In this document: piece by piece, positions 1 through 11,338 of the stretch
Layout of the letters: each line of letters starts with the position of its first letter
Position numbering within the stretch: position 1 is the stretch's first letter
NCBI GenBank assembly: GCA_033557465.1
Contig: CM066036.1
Location: 584,433,574 to 584,497,573, forward strand
DNA from: Ichthyophis bannanicus
Taxonomy: Eukaryota > Chordata > Amphibia > Gymnophiona > Ichthyophiidae
Direction: 5' to 3'
Length of the DNA stretch: 64,000 bases
Notes under the pieces: model-generated
Told to the model about the DNA's origin: nothing
The model's database searches: none
The model's input: the letters and a program-made list of their open reading frames with translations, nothing else
Program-made: the position numbers and the translations under genes

Positions 1-870
1 AGGCTTTCTAAGAAGGAGACCACCTGGTCCACCGTCTCGCAGGCCTCCGAAAAGGAGTCCGCCCGCATGAGCCAATCGTCCAGGTACGGGTGCACACGAA
101 TCCCCCATCTGGGCAAGGCTGCTGCCACTACCACCATGACCTTGGAGAAAGTACATGGGGCCATAGCGAGGCCGAATGGCATGGCACAAAATTGGAAATG
201 TTGGCCCAGGATGGTGAAGCGCAGGAAACGCTGGTGGTTGTTTTAGATGGGAATGTGGAAGTATGCCTCTGCCAGGTAGAGAGAAGCAAGGAATTCCTCC
301 TTGCGGACCGCTTGGATGACCGAACACAGCGTTTCCATCCGGAAGCGTGGTACGTGGAAGCAGCAGTTGACGCCCTTGAGGTTGAGGATCGGCGAAAGGA
401 ACCAACTTTCTTGGGCACCACGAAATAGATGGAATATCGACCCATTCCCCGCTCTGCGGGAGGAACGGGGCAAATGGCGCGCAGGAGAAGGAGGTGACGA
501 ACAATGGAGAGAATAGCTGCCCTTTTCCTGGGCGCCCCACCTGGAGAAATGAGAAAGGCCTCGCGAATAGACCGGCAAGCCTTGAAAGCATAGCCCCGAG
601 ACACAATATTGAGGACCCAATGATCACAGGTGATGACTGCCCACTGCCGAGAGAACAGTGCCAGCCGCCCTCCTACTGGAGGCTGTATCCCGGGTGGGCG
701 GCCTGATCTGTTAGCAGGAGGAATGCATGGCTCCGGAGAACTTGTTCGGGTCTGAGTATGACTCATTGCCCTTTTGGACTCCCCAAAAGGGCTGCGACTT
801 TTGGCCAAAACGATTAGAAGAAGATGAAAGTACCAGCCTACCGGGCCGGTAACAACGAGCGTCATGGGAT
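1..870 (-). pseudogene. DIRS family III reverse transcriptase, N-terminal part, broken
   Basis: RT fragment that would copy element RNA into DNA. Minus-strand frames show the DIRS RT N-terminal signature (GGRLALF...ITCDHWVLNIV), then YFVVPKK, LNLKGVN and the AEAYFHIPI stretch. At the window edge is the catalytic strip HPYLDDWLMRAD, which carries the YxDD-type active site. The parts lie in different frames with stops between them, so this copy cannot make a full RT. RNase H and YR would lie beyond position 1. Confidence 0.7.
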
Positions 871-950
871 CTGGAAATTTGCCGGAAAGTCAGAGAATAA
901 AACCGTGACAAAAGGCACGCAGAGGACTTTGGCTTATCCTCCCGCAGACG

Positions 951-2255
951 CTAAGGCTTAACCTCACCCATGTCCTTTACCAACTTGTCTAGGTCATCGA
1001 CAAAGAGAAGCCTACCCTTATAGGGCAGCCTCGAAAGGCTCGTCTTAGAGGCAACATCTGCCGACCACTGGCGCAACCAGAGCCATCGCCAAGCTACGGT
1101 GACAGCCACCACTGAGCGAGCAGAGACACAACAAGTCGTAAAAGGCATCAGCTAAGTAGGCCGTGACCGACTCTAAGTGACCTAGTGCCGGATCCTCCGG
1201 CAAGCGCTGAATCCATCGCAACAAGGAACGGGCTCTGAGACTGCCACAGACGGTGGCTTGGAGAGCCAGCACCGAAGACGAGAAGGTGGTTTTAAGACTC
1301 TTGACTTTCCTGTCCTGTTGGTACCGTAGCGCTGCTCCCCCCTCAACTAGAATGGTGGTGTGCTTTGTAACGCCCGTCACAAGTGCGTCCACTTACGGAT
1401 ATGTGAGCCACCTCTCCTGTTCAGTGCGAGACCAGAGATAAAGTAGCCCGAGACGGCGAGATGTACACAAGGAGGCATCCAAAGCTTCCCATTCCTGAGA
1501 CACCATCTGCTGAAATTCCGCTGGAAAAGGGAAGGCCCTGGAAGGCTTGCGAATGCCATGCAGAATGGGGTCTGCCTGCGACACTGCCTGGGACTCCATT
1601 AATACGGGACAGTCAACAAGGCGCAATGCTTCCACCACCTGCGCAATGAGAGCTGGTAACTCGTCCTTGTGAAAAAGGCGGATATCCTGCGCATCCCCCT
1701 GGCTGTCAGCTGAGGCCCCTGATGGAGAGTATTCGCTGCCCTCACGGTCAGAAACTGCCGTGCTATCGGCTTCCAAAGACATATCCTCCTCTGGAACCAC
1801 TGGCCATGCATCCGAGCTCCACAAGACTTCTTTGGAAGGGTGACTACCTCCCTTGGGAGCCAAATCGCTACGAAGACGCTTCCGTGAGGCTGTTCCAGCA
1901 TTTCCCCGCTAGAAGGGGAAAGATGCCCTTATTCCAACCCTGATGTGTCCGAGCGCCAGATGGACTAGGCTTTTTTAAAGAGGGACAGAAAGTGCACATC
2001 CGAAGTCGGGGAAGATGCCCCTATGGCCAAGATGGATGAGGCCGGAGGTTGAGCTACCAGGAGAGGAGGGTCTATAGGCCCTTCTGCAGAAGGTGCTGAG
2101 TGAGGGTTCACTGAGGGAGCGGAAACCGAGGAAGAGTTGTCCCTAGGGGAGGAAGGAGCAGAAACTGCCGCCGAAAACTCTCCAGGTTGAGAGGAGCACG
2201 CCACACACACCCTATTCTTTAAATCTTTTTGCGTTCTGCTGCACACGATGCACAT
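951..2255 (-). pseudogene. DIRS family III Gag-like protein, broken
   Basis: Gag-type (nucleocapsid-like) protein of the family III element. The likely start is the Met at 2255-2253, directly before CIVCSRTQKDLKNRVCVACS, a zinc-finger-like CxxC...CxxC pair. A longer start at 2327 is also open. A Ser/Pro-rich linker follows, then a segment (about 1392-1045) with TKHTTILVEGGAALRYQQDR and LQATVCGSLRARSLLRWIQR. That segment matches the family II-a Gag region at 29216-28500 in order and spacing. Frameshifts separate the segments. Confidence 0.65.
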
Positions 2256-2329
2256 CTGAGATGAGGAAGGTATCACAAAAGGAAGCAGCTGACGTGCCCC
2301 CAGGCCAAAAAAATGAACGACTGACAAGC

Positions 2330-3150
2330 GAGTGGCTGATCCGACTGTGGTCTGCTACGGTGAACAAAAAAAAAACACCGAGAAGGAAGACCTGCTCACC
2401 AATGCAGTATCTGCAGGAATTCCTGCCAGAAAATGGCAGCCGCAACGAGACCTTGTGGGAAGAAGGAGCCTGAAAATGGCCGCAGCACTGGAGCCTGCCG
2501 AAAATCCACACATGGCAAAACGGATCCCCCTTCTATCAGCCACCCCGGTGAGCCAAAAAGGGCACCGGCAAGCCATCCCAATTACCCCCCGAAGAAAACA
2601 GAAGTGAAGCAGCGATCGAGCGTGAGCAGCGTCGGCGGCGGGGGACCAATCATTGTGCCGATAGTCTCTGATCGCAGCCGCAGCAGAGCAGGGGAGCCAA
2701 GGCAGACTAGAAGGGAGGAAAACTTTGGGCTGTCCGTTGCTGCAGAGTACTGAAGGCAACCACCTGCTCCCGGCAAGACAGGCCCTCGTGGCCAGGAGCC
2801 GGAAACCCCCTCGATGATGGGAGCTCAACTGATCCTTGAGACCAGGAGCTCCCATGTGCTGCGGGCCTGGGAAGAGCTGCGGATCTGGGAAATCCAGAGG
2901 GACACCTCTTGTGCACTCTGGAACATCCAGTACTCAGATAAACCAATTAAAGAAAATAAAAGAAAGACAGACACCATCATCTGCTGGAGACAGAGAAAAT
3001 ACTGAGGGTGACCTCTAGGGGTATACCTATATGTCTACCAGAGCCCAGCCAATCAGGCTTCTGGTAGGTTTTTTTCTCTTTCTCCAACATCTGCTGGTAG
3101 GGGGAGATAAACCCGATTGTCTGAACTGGTCTAGCAGGATGACTTGGAAA
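2330..3150 (-). other. Family III leader and terminal region
   Basis: GC-rich leader upstream of the family III Gag, followed by terminal sequence. The 10-mer CATCTGCTGG occurs twice (2978-2987 and 3088-3097), about 110 bp apart, near the presumed element end. No family I or II inverted terminal repeat is present. Short open frames here are proline/arginine-rich and look non-coding. Confidence 0.45.
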
Positions 3151-3800
3151 GGTAAAATCAATCCTTGATGGAAAAGAAATAGAAATAGTAGATAATTTTA
3201 ACTTGCTTGAATCAATAATAAATAAAACAAGCAGTCAAAAAATTAGACAATACATTGCTCTTTTCAGAATGGCTATGAAGAACCTAGACAAGATTTTCAA
3301 GTGTAGAGATGTATCTCTGTGTGTAAAGTTTTGACTTGTCCAAGCCATGGTATTTTCAATAATGTCATATGGATGTGAAATTTGGACACTGAAAAATAAA
3401 GACAGGAAGAAAATTGATTCTTTCAAATTATAGTGCTGGCAAAGAATACTCTGAATACCATGGAGTGCTTGAAGAACAAATCAATCAGCACTAGAGGAGA
3501 TCAAACCTAATCTTTCCTTAGAAGCTCAAATGACGAGACTTTGGCTTTCATGCTTTGGACTCATCATGTGAAGAGAAAGATCATTAGAGAAAGACATCAT
3601 GTTGGCAAGGATACAGGTCAACACAAAACAGGAAGACCAGCAATGTAATGGAATGATACATTAACAGCACCTATGGATGCCATTTTCTCAACAATTAGCC
3701 ATCTGACTAAAGACCGAACACAATTTAGAACAACTATCCATAAGGTCGCCATAAGTAGTGATCGAATCAATGGCATTTAACAGCAACAACAATTAGCAAC
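3151..3800 (+). mobile_element. RTE/BovB-like LINE, 3' fragment
   Basis: Decayed 3' end of a non-LTR retrotransposon. Plus-strand frames read the RT tail (RMAMKNLDKIFKCRD, MSYGCEIWTLKNKDRKKIDS, then EEIKPNLSLEAQMTRLWLS). The 3' terminus near 3745-3800 reads GTCGCCATAAGTAGTGATCG followed by a CAACAACAA-type tail, which resembles the 3' ends of BovB/RTE LINEs. Several stops interrupt it. The clade is assigned from these motifs only. Confidence 0.6.
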
Positions 3801-3849
3801 TTCATAGCATGTCTGTATGTTTTCAAAGAGCAGAAAACTGAATCACGTT

Positions 3850-4125
3850 TAAGCGTTCCACGCCACTTGTTATTTTACAGACTTCTATCATATCTCCCCT
3901 TAGTCATTCCATCCTTTTCATTTTAGTCACCTTTTTAGTACCTTTGATAATTCTGCTATATCATTTTAGAGATGCAACAACCAGAACTGCATGCAGTACA
4001 CAAAATGCAGTCACACCATGGAGTGATAAAGAGGCATTTTGATAATCCTTGTTTTATTCTCTATTTCTTTTCAAATAATTCCTAACCTTCTATTTGCTTT
4101 TGTTTACCGATGCACAATGGGCATA
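3850..4125 (-). mobile_element. Old CR1 3' fragment
   Basis: Degraded minus-strand CR1 3' sequence. It keeps typical CR1 landmarks on the plus strand, including TATCATATCTCCCC, CCAGAACTGCATGCAGTA and CACCATGGAGTGATAAAG, in the usual order. No open frame survives. It looks older than the CR1 copies at 4535 and 50106. Confidence 0.6.
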
Positions 4126-4368
4126 AGAGCAGATAAAAAATTGACATGTAAATTTTAAATTATAATACATTTCCATCTGTTATTTAACACTAGAAGCCCC
4201 AAAGTGTGTCAATTGACGCAAATGCATCTTCGAAGTTGTATACCAGCGCCACTGCTAGAACCATGTCAGTCATGTTCCATGACTTTGTTAGCAAGGTCGA
4301 GATGTTCAAATATGTGCATTGAAAATTAATGACAGATGCACCACCTAGTGGGAAAATGAATTTATACC

Positions 4369-4447
4369 TAGAAGCCCCAAAGTACGTCAATTGATGCACT
4401 CAATTGTCTTGGATGCGTCAATTGATGTACTTTGGGGCTTCTAGGTA
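4369..4447. repeat. Internal palindrome of the piggyBac-like element
   Basis: Two arms of about 32 bp (CCTAGAAGCCCCAAAGTACG... and its inverse) flank a loop of about 15 bp. The arms repeat the terminal inverted repeat sequence. This could be a head-to-head remnant of a second end. Confidence 0.75.
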
Positions 4448-4534
4448 TAAATTTATGTTCCCACTAGGTGGCACACCTCAATCACTGTTTACAGTTTTAC
4501 TCCGACATTACAAATAATAAACACACGATGACGT

Positions 4535-7184
4535 AACATAGTAAATGATGGCAATAAAGACCAGCATGGTCCATCCAGTCTGCCCAGCAATACGGCAAGA
4601 GTAGGTGCACCTGTCGCTCTATGCAGGCCACCCCTCCCCATGTCTTTCTTTAGGGGTGGACCCACCACTAAATGTAGGACACCCCTATTTGTTGAGAAGT
4701 TAGATGGTCAGTTTATTTTGGTTTTATCCTGTTGCTGTAAAGGGATCCGCTGTGCTTGTCCCATGCTGTTTTGAATTCCGTCACCATGTTTGCCACCACC
4801 ACTTCCATCGGGAGAGCATTCCAAGCATCCACCACCCTTTCAATGAAAAAATATTTCCTGACATTGCCTTTCAATTTTCCACCTTGCAGCTTCATGTTAT
4901 GCCCTCTAGTTTTGCAGCTTCCCTGTCTTTGGAAGAGGTTTGTTTTTTCATTGTTCCTCTTTAAGTATTTAAAGGTCTGAAACATATCTCCCCTATCCCT
5001 CCTCTCCTCCAAAGTGTACATATTTAGGTCTTCAAGTCTCTTCTCATACGGTTTCTTACACAGGCTCCAAATCATTTTTGTCGCCTTCCTCTGAACAGTT
5101 TCCAGTCTTTTTACATATTTTGCCAAGATATGGTCTCCAAAACTGAACACAGTATTCCAAGTGAGGCCTCACCAGCGACCTGTACAGTGGCATAAGTACC
5201 TCTTCCTTTCTGCTGGTAATCCCTCTTTGTATGCAGCCCAACATCCTCCTGGCTTTTGCCACCGCCTTGTCGCACTGTTTTGCCACCTTGAGATCATCAG
5301 AGATAATCACACCAAGGTCTTTCTCCTGAACCATGTACACCAACCTCTCGCCCCCTATTGCGTACATTTCCCTTGGATTTCTGCTACCTAAGTGCATGAC
5401 ACTGCACTTTTTCGCATTAAATCGTAGTTGCCAAGCATTAGACCAGTCTTCCAGCTTTTGTAGATCTTTCCTCATGTTATCCACTCACTCGGGGGAGTCC
5501 ACTCTGTTGCAAATTTTTGTGTCATCTGCAAAAAGACAGACTTTTCCATTCAGTCCTTCAGCAATATCACTCACAAATACATTGAACAGTGCCGGGCCCA
5601 GGAACGAATCCTGAGGCACCCCGCTAATCACCTTCCTTTCATCCGAGTGAGCTCCATGTACCATCACCTTCTGTCGTCTGTCAGTCAACCAATTTCTAAT
5701 CCAGTTTACCATCTTGGGACCCATCCCCAAGCTACTGAGTTTATTGACAAGCCTCCTATGAGGAACAGTATCAAAGGCTTTGCTGAAATCCAGGTAGATG
5801 ACATCCATTGCATGCCCCTGATCTAGTTCCTTGGTCACCCAGTCAAAGAACTCAATCAGATTTGTATGGCAAGACAGTCCTTCAATAAAACCATGTTGCC
5901 TCGGATCTTGCAACCTGTTGGTTTTGAGAAAGTTCACTATTCGCTCTTTCAGGAGTGCCTCCATTACTTTTCCCGCCACCGAGGTAAGGCTCACGGGTCT
6001 GTAGTTTGACACTTCTTCCCTGTCACCACTTTTGTGTAGAGGTACGACACCAGCCATTCTCCAGTCCTGAGGAACCTCTCCTGTTTCCAAGGATCTGTTG
6101 AATACATCCTTTAACGGCCCTGCAAGAACCTCTCTGAGCTCTTTCAGTATCTTGGGATGTATCCCATCCGGTCCCATGGCTTTGTCCACTTTCAGTTTAG
6201 CAAGTTGTTCCAACACCTCATCTTCTGTGAATGGTGTGGTATCTACTTCATTCCCATTTTTATATTTTGGAGTCACAGCTGGTCCATCTCCAGGATTTTC
6301 TTTAGTAAAAACAGAGCAGAAGTATTTGTTTAGCAATTTCGCTTTTTCTATGTCACTTTCCACGAGTCCATTCCCAGCACTTCTGAGTCCTGCATTTCCA
6401 ACTCTGATCTTCTTCCTTTCCTGAATATACCTGAAGAAAGTTTTGTCGCCACCCTTAACATCTTTAGCCATCTTTTCCTCTGCCTTTGATTTTGCTATCT
6501 TTATTTCTCTTTTTGACTCTTTGAGTTTGATCCTGTATTCAATTTCTGTGTTCTTCTGTTTGCAAGCTTTTGAATTTTGCGAAAGCTGTGTTTTTTGCCT
6601 TTACTTGAGCAGCCACTTCTTTGGAAAACCAAATAGGTTTCCTTCTCCTTTTGTTTTTATTTACTTTTCTTACATATTTATCTGTTGCCCCTTTTATTGT
6701 CACCTTAGTTTAGCCCATTGCAATTCCACTTCCCTTATCTCCTTCCACCCCGTCATCTCCTCCTTTAGGTACTTGGCCATTTTATTGAAGTCAGTGTTTT
6801 TGAAGTTTAGGACTTTGAGCTTACTATGTTTGACCTGTACCTTGGCTTTTATCTCAAACCACACCGTGTGATCATCACTGTTGCTCACAGGGGCACTCAT
6901 GCAGACATTCGACATGCTATCACCGTTGGTGAGCACTAAATCCAGCGTTGAGCTTTCCCTGGTTGGTTCCATGACCACTTGTCTAAGTGATGCATCTTGG
7001 TGAGCATCTACAATTTTTTTGCTTCTTTCCAGATGTGCAGGAGGAGTAATCCAATCCACATCAGGTAGATTAAAGTCACCCAAAATGATCGCATCCCCCT
7101 TTGTGGCAATCTGGCAATATCTATAATCAATTCGTTATCTATCTCTTCAATTTGAGTCGGAGGACTGTAGACTACCGCAATACG
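4535..7184 (-). mobile_element. CR1 LINE, 5'-truncated
   Basis: A minus-strand CR1 LINE inside the piggyBac-like element. Its 3' end is at about 4535. Its 5' end stops inside the endonuclease domain at about 7184. An 8-bp direct repeat GATGACGT flanks it (4527-4534 and 7185-7192) and fits a target-site duplication. ORF1 is missing. Confidence 0.8.
4713..7184 (-). pseudogene. CR1 ORF2 (endonuclease-RT), broken
   Basis: Remnant of the CR1 polyprotein that nicks target DNA and primes reverse transcription there. The endonuclease part (about 7184-6700) has GDFNLPDVDWITPP, TLDLVLTNGD and SDDHTVWFEIK. RT (about 6471-5485) has VDKAMGPDGIHPKIL, YRPVSLTSVAGKVME, YLDFSKAFDTVPHRRL and the catalytic LFADDTKICN. 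A stop follows NRVDSPE. The same frame then continues with WQLRFNAKKCSVMHLG, and the C-terminal tail is frameshifted (about 5150-4713). The 5' part of the endonuclease is missing. Confidence 0.85.
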
Positions 7185-7350
7185 GATGACGTCATGTAAT
7201 GACATCACATACTGCACGTATTTAACAAATAAGTAACTTCACATTAATTCACATCTGCATTTCATGCTAAACGCAGTCGTAGTGATAATGCGTCAATTGA
7301 TGCACATTGGGGATTCTAGGTAAAATTCCTTTTGGGGCTTCTAGTGTTAA

Positions 7351-7516
7351 CAAAAAAAACCTAGAAAGAAATAAGGTGAATAGTTTATAGAATGGTAGGA
7401 AAAATTACTCTTTGCTACATTACTTAAACACTAGTAATATAAACTTTAAGAGGTAGTTATTTAAAATGATTTAAACTGTACATTTAACTTCAGTTAGTTA
7501 TATAAACTGTTAGGGA
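7351..7516. other. AT-rich spacer, nothing recognised
   Basis: Short AT-rich sequence between the piggyBac-like element and the next MITE. No gene or repeat family was recognised. Confidence 0.4.
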
Positions 7517-7654
7517 CATGTTTACTAAAGATTAATGTGCGTTAAGTAAAGTTAACATGTTAAGTGTTGCAATGGCCCATAGAAATGAATGGGCAATGAC
7601 AGCATTTAAAGCATGCTAACTTTACATAACGCATGTTAAGCTTTAGGAAACATG
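7517..7654. mobile_element. Palindromic MITE of about 138 bp
   Basis: The ends are inverted repeats of about 44 bp. The left arm starts CATGTTTACTAAAGATTAAT and the right arm ends with the complement of CATGTTTCCTAAAGCTTAAC. The centre is short and the whole element could fold into one hairpin. No coding capacity. No clear target duplication was found, so the superfamily is unassigned. Confidence 0.65.
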
Positions 7655-7679
7655 CTGCTGACTGGCAAAGAGATCTATG

Positions 7680-9459
7680 GTCGGATGCCCCCAGCAATGG
7701 AAGATCTGCTGGGCTACTTTCTGATTCAGTTGCCAATTGTGAGGTTGTAGAATTCTGCTTAGCTTGTCTGCTAGACAGTTCTCCTGACCTGGCAGGTAAA
7801 CTGCTTTGAGAGACATACCCTGTCAGATTGCAAAGGAACAGAGGTCCAGTGTCTCTTGACACAGGATGCGGGACCCCGTCCCTCCCTGCTTGTTCACGTA
7901 CAACATAGCCACCTGGTAGTTTGTTTGTACTAAGACAGACTGATGTAAGAGAACATGAGAGAAGGTTTGAAGAGCTAGGCGTTTTGCCCGGAGCTCTAAG
8001 AGGTTGATTTGTTGTGTCTTCTCTTGAGGAGACCACAACCCTTGGGTGCATAAGTCCTAGCAATGGGCTCCCCAGCCCAGCAGAGATGCATCTGTCGTCA
8101 GCACTCTTATGTACGAGGGAGGCTGGAAAGACACTCCCTCGAGCAGGTTGGATGGCTGAAGCCACCAGGTCAACGACTTCAGTGGTCGTTTGGACACTGT
8201 GATCCTGTCTTGGAGTCTTCCTGTGGCTTGTGACCACTGATCTCTGAGGTACCACTGAGCTGTCCTCATGTAAAGATGGGTGTTTGGGGTCACATGAACC
8301 GTGGAAGCCATGTGTCCTAGGAGGCGTAGAAAATGCCTTGCTGATATCTGAGACTTGTAGTTAATTTGGTGTACTAACTCCAGAAGCCTCTGTGCTTTGC
8401 CCTCTGGCAGGTAAGCCTTCGCTTGAAGGGTGTCTAGCCTTGCCCCTATGAACTCTAAGTCTTGAGAGGGGAGCAAAGTGGACTTTGCTTGATTTATGAC
8501 AAAGCCTAGATGCTGCAGTATGTTGATAGTGCGAGCTGTGGCCTGTTGAGCTTCTTGAGGTGACTGGGCCCTGATGAGCCAGTCATCCAGATACGGGAAG
8601 ACAAAGATTCCCTGGTTCCTGAGGAAGCCCGCCACTACTGCCAGACATTTGGTAAATACTCTGAGAGCAGAGGCTAGGCCGAATGGAAGTACTCTGTACT
8701 GAAAATGGTTTCCTCCCACTACAAATCTGAGATATTGTCTGTGGTCTGGATGTATGAGGATGTGCGTATAAGCATCCTTCAGATCTAAGGAGCATAGTTG
8801 GTCTCCCTGGTGGAGGTAAGGCAGCAGTATTCCAAGGGAAAGCATCTTGAACTTTTCCCTCACCAGGAACTTGTTCAGATTTAGCAAGTCGAGGATGGGC
8901 CGAAGGCCTGCAGTTCTCTTTGGTATGAGAAAATACCTGGAGTAGAAGCCTTGCCCTGCAAATGGTGGGGCACCGGTTCCACTGCCTGATCCTTTATAAA
9001 ACCTGCCAACTCCTGCAAGAGGAGGTTCCTGTGAAGAGGGGGCCTGATAGGCTCTCCTGAAAAGAAGGAGGGGGGTACCTGGCTGAAATGGAGAAAATAG
9101 CCTTTTTGAACTATTTGTAGGACCCAGGTATCTGTTGTGATGGCTGACCACCTGTGGGAGTACAGGGTCAGCCTTCCTCCTGTGCATGGCTAAACCACTG
9201 GCGGGAGAGGAGCTATGTAGTGAGAGTCAAAATCCCCCTCCCGGCTGGGTAGGAGCCGAAGCTGGAGGCTTGGGGGCCTTCTGCTTATGCGGGCCATGCC
9301 CTTGTCCCCTGGACTGCTGCCCCTGTTGGGGAGCCGAGGTGGCTTGATGGGGTAGTTGCGGTAAGCAGTACCCTTCCTCGGGAAAAAGGCCTTTTTGCCC
9401 GAGCCCTTCTTCTTGTGAGAAGGGGCAGAGGTCTTCTTCGAGAGCCTTGTCAGAGTCAA
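7680..9459 (-). pseudogene. DIRS RT-RNase H of copy I-a, broken
   Basis: RT and RNase H of copy I-a. The RT part is one long open stretch (9187-8057) with FYSRYFLIPKRT, SLDLKDAYTHILIHPDH, RVLPFGLAS and the active site YLDDWLIRAQ. RNase H begins LTTDASLLGWGAHC, then a TAG replaces the CAG seen in other copies. The frame continues with LLELRAKRLALQTF. The RNase H Asp that other copies show as QTDNQ reads QTNYQ here, so a catalytic acid is lost. The MT-like region is cut off by the truncation at 7656. Confidence 0.85.
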
Positions 9460-11125
9460 GTACTCGGACGCGATATCCGCATGCCTTTTCAGTCATGGGT
9501 TTGCCGAATAGGTTGTCACCTCAGCACGGGACATCGACCAACTTGTTCTGAACGCAAGACTCCAGATCCGATGACATTAGCCAGGCCTGATGGTGTGCAC
9601 CGATGCCGGCCGCGGCTACTCAGGCCGAAGCATTGAAGCCGTCGTAGGCTGCTCGAGACATAAACTTCGAGCACTCCCAAATCCCTGTTGACAAGGCCTT
9701 GAAGCGCTACAAGGGTTCCTCAGAGAGGCCAGCTGAGAACCCGGCAATCTCCTTTGCCAAGTCCCGCAAGTACACGCCCATGTACAGCTGGTAGGTTTGG
9801 ACACGGCATGAGAGAATCGAGCCCTGGAAGCACTTTCTGCCGAGAGCGTCCAGGTTCCAGGCCTCCCGGCCGGGAAGCACCAAGGAATGCATTTTTTGGC
9901 TCTTGAGCCGTTGCATGGCCGATTCCACAACCATGGAGTTGTGGGCAGCAGCGCTTTCTGGAACCCAGGGCTCTTACGGACTCGATATATGGAATCGACC
10001 CGTTTGCTGAGAACCAGCATCGAGGCCGGAGACTCAGACATGAGGAGCATCAGCCGTTCCGTTCCAACATTGGAGGAACCGTAACAGTAAGGGCTTCCCT
10101 CTGGGGAAAATCATAATGGAGGGCCTCGAACTCCTTGGCTCAAGGCTCTTCCTCGGACTCAGCTAGGAATGCCAAAGCCTTGGCCATGTCCTTGACAAAG
10201 TCCGAGAAGCTGGTATCCTCCGGAGGGGACCTTCTCCGAGGCTACAAGCCCGGTGAGTCCAATGGGATGCACCAGGTTCGGTGGGTGTCTCGAGACTCTT
10301 CATCCTCCATCTCAAATGCTAAATCCTCTGCTAAGGAATAGAGTGGCTCCAGCCATGAGGGCTTCGGACCCGACTGCCCCGACGCCTAAGGCACTGGTGT
10401 CAATGACCTCGGTCCCGAACGGGAGGTTGAGGAAGACCTTGGCCGAAGATCGGCTTGGCATCTGGGGTCAACTTAGACGTCGATGTCCCGGTGGTAGGGG
10501 CGGATGGACCGGTGAGACCGGCTATCAGTGCCCGCTGCTACTCCATGAAGACAGCCACGCTGCTCTCCAGGGCCGCCAATCTGAGACTGAGCTCAGAAGG
10601 CTCCACAGCCTCCAGCTCAGGGCCCGACGACGGTTCTCCCAGAGGAGAGTCCACGAGGACAACAGACATTACCTTACTCGGCGTCTCCGGCTCCGTGCGA
10701 GGTAGCTTGGCCGGTCTCTCCGACTCCGAGGGCCCGGGGTGGCGATCAGGGCTCCGCGATCTGAAATCCAAGGGCCCAGGCCGATCAGAGGCCTCCAATG
10801 ACGCCGCCTTCACGAGCTTCTTCTTCCTCCGGTATTCTCGGGAGGGAGACCCCCACTCAGACGACCCACGACGATGCTCGGGGTCAGACTCCAGAGATGT
10901 CGAGGCTTCTGACGAGGTTCGGGCTCGGACGGATGCGGACTCCGAGAAAAGTCTTTCACGGTGGTGCTGCTGACTCCTAAGTGCCATGGAAGACATTTTG
11001 CCACACGGCCCACAGACCACCGGGTCATGGTCGGGTTCGAGACATTAGAGGCAGCAGTCGTGTGTGTCGGTGAGGGATATTAGTTTTTTACACCGATCAC
11101 ACTTTTTGAACCCGCTGGCAGCCAT
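9227..11125 (-). pseudogene. DIRS family I Gag of copy I-a, broken
   Basis: Gag-like protein of copy I-a. The start is the Met at 11125-11123, in the same place as the MA(T/A/S)SGFK start of other copies. The N-terminus carries the family I zinc-binding pattern (FKKC..C, HDCCLxCL, CGPCGKM). A Ser-rich middle follows, then the conserved block around YRVRKSPGFQK and TYQLYMGVYLRDLAKEIAGF. The C-terminus is basic and ends QPGGGF at 9227. Frameshifts split it into several frames. Confidence 0.8.
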
Positions 11126-11156
11126 CGGGGGAAAAAGGGCCCCTGCAAAGTTAAAC

Positions 11157-11338
11157 TGTGGTAGGCGATGGCCTATATAGATGTGAAAGGCCTGTAAGAT
11201 AGGCCTGGATTCTAACCCCCACCTTCCTGTTGTTAGAGTAAAGAATTAAAAGTTAGAAAAATCTGTTTATGACAAAGCTTGCACAATACTTCCATACTAA
11301 ATGGATACTGTTGCATTCCTCGAGCTAGGAAATGCTTT
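11157..11338 (+). repeat. 5' LTR of the endogenous retrovirus, truncated
   Basis: About 182 bp closely matching the start of the 3' LTR (TGTGGTAG...). The match ends abruptly at CGAGCTAG. The sequence then jumps into pol, so a deletion removed the rest of the LTR and several kb of internal sequence. Confidence 0.85.

Larger units (their letters stand above)
1..3150 (-). mobile_element. DIRS family III retrotransposon, partial
   Basis: This is a tyrosine-recombinase (DIRS-type) retrotransposon read on the minus strand and cut by the left window edge. In coding order it shows a terminal region (about 3150-2330), a Gag with an N-terminal CxxC/CxxC pair, and the start of RT. The YR end lies outside the window. 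Its Gag is related to family II, but its terminal sequence matches neither family I nor family II ends. The outer boundary near 3150 is estimated, because the matching end is not in the window. Confidence 0.75.
4188..7346. mobile_element. piggyBac-like non-autonomous element, split by a CR1
   Basis: Both ends carry a perfect 16-bp terminal inverted repeat, CACTAGAAGCCCCAAA, directly flanked by TTAA (4184-4187 and 7347-7350). TTAA is the target duplicated by piggyBac transposases. Without the CR1 insertion the element is about 0.5 kb and has no transposase frame, so it is MITE-like. Sub-terminal copies of GTCAATTGATGCA lie at both ends. An almost perfect 32-bp-arm palindrome sits at about 4369-4447. 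Confidence 0.7.
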
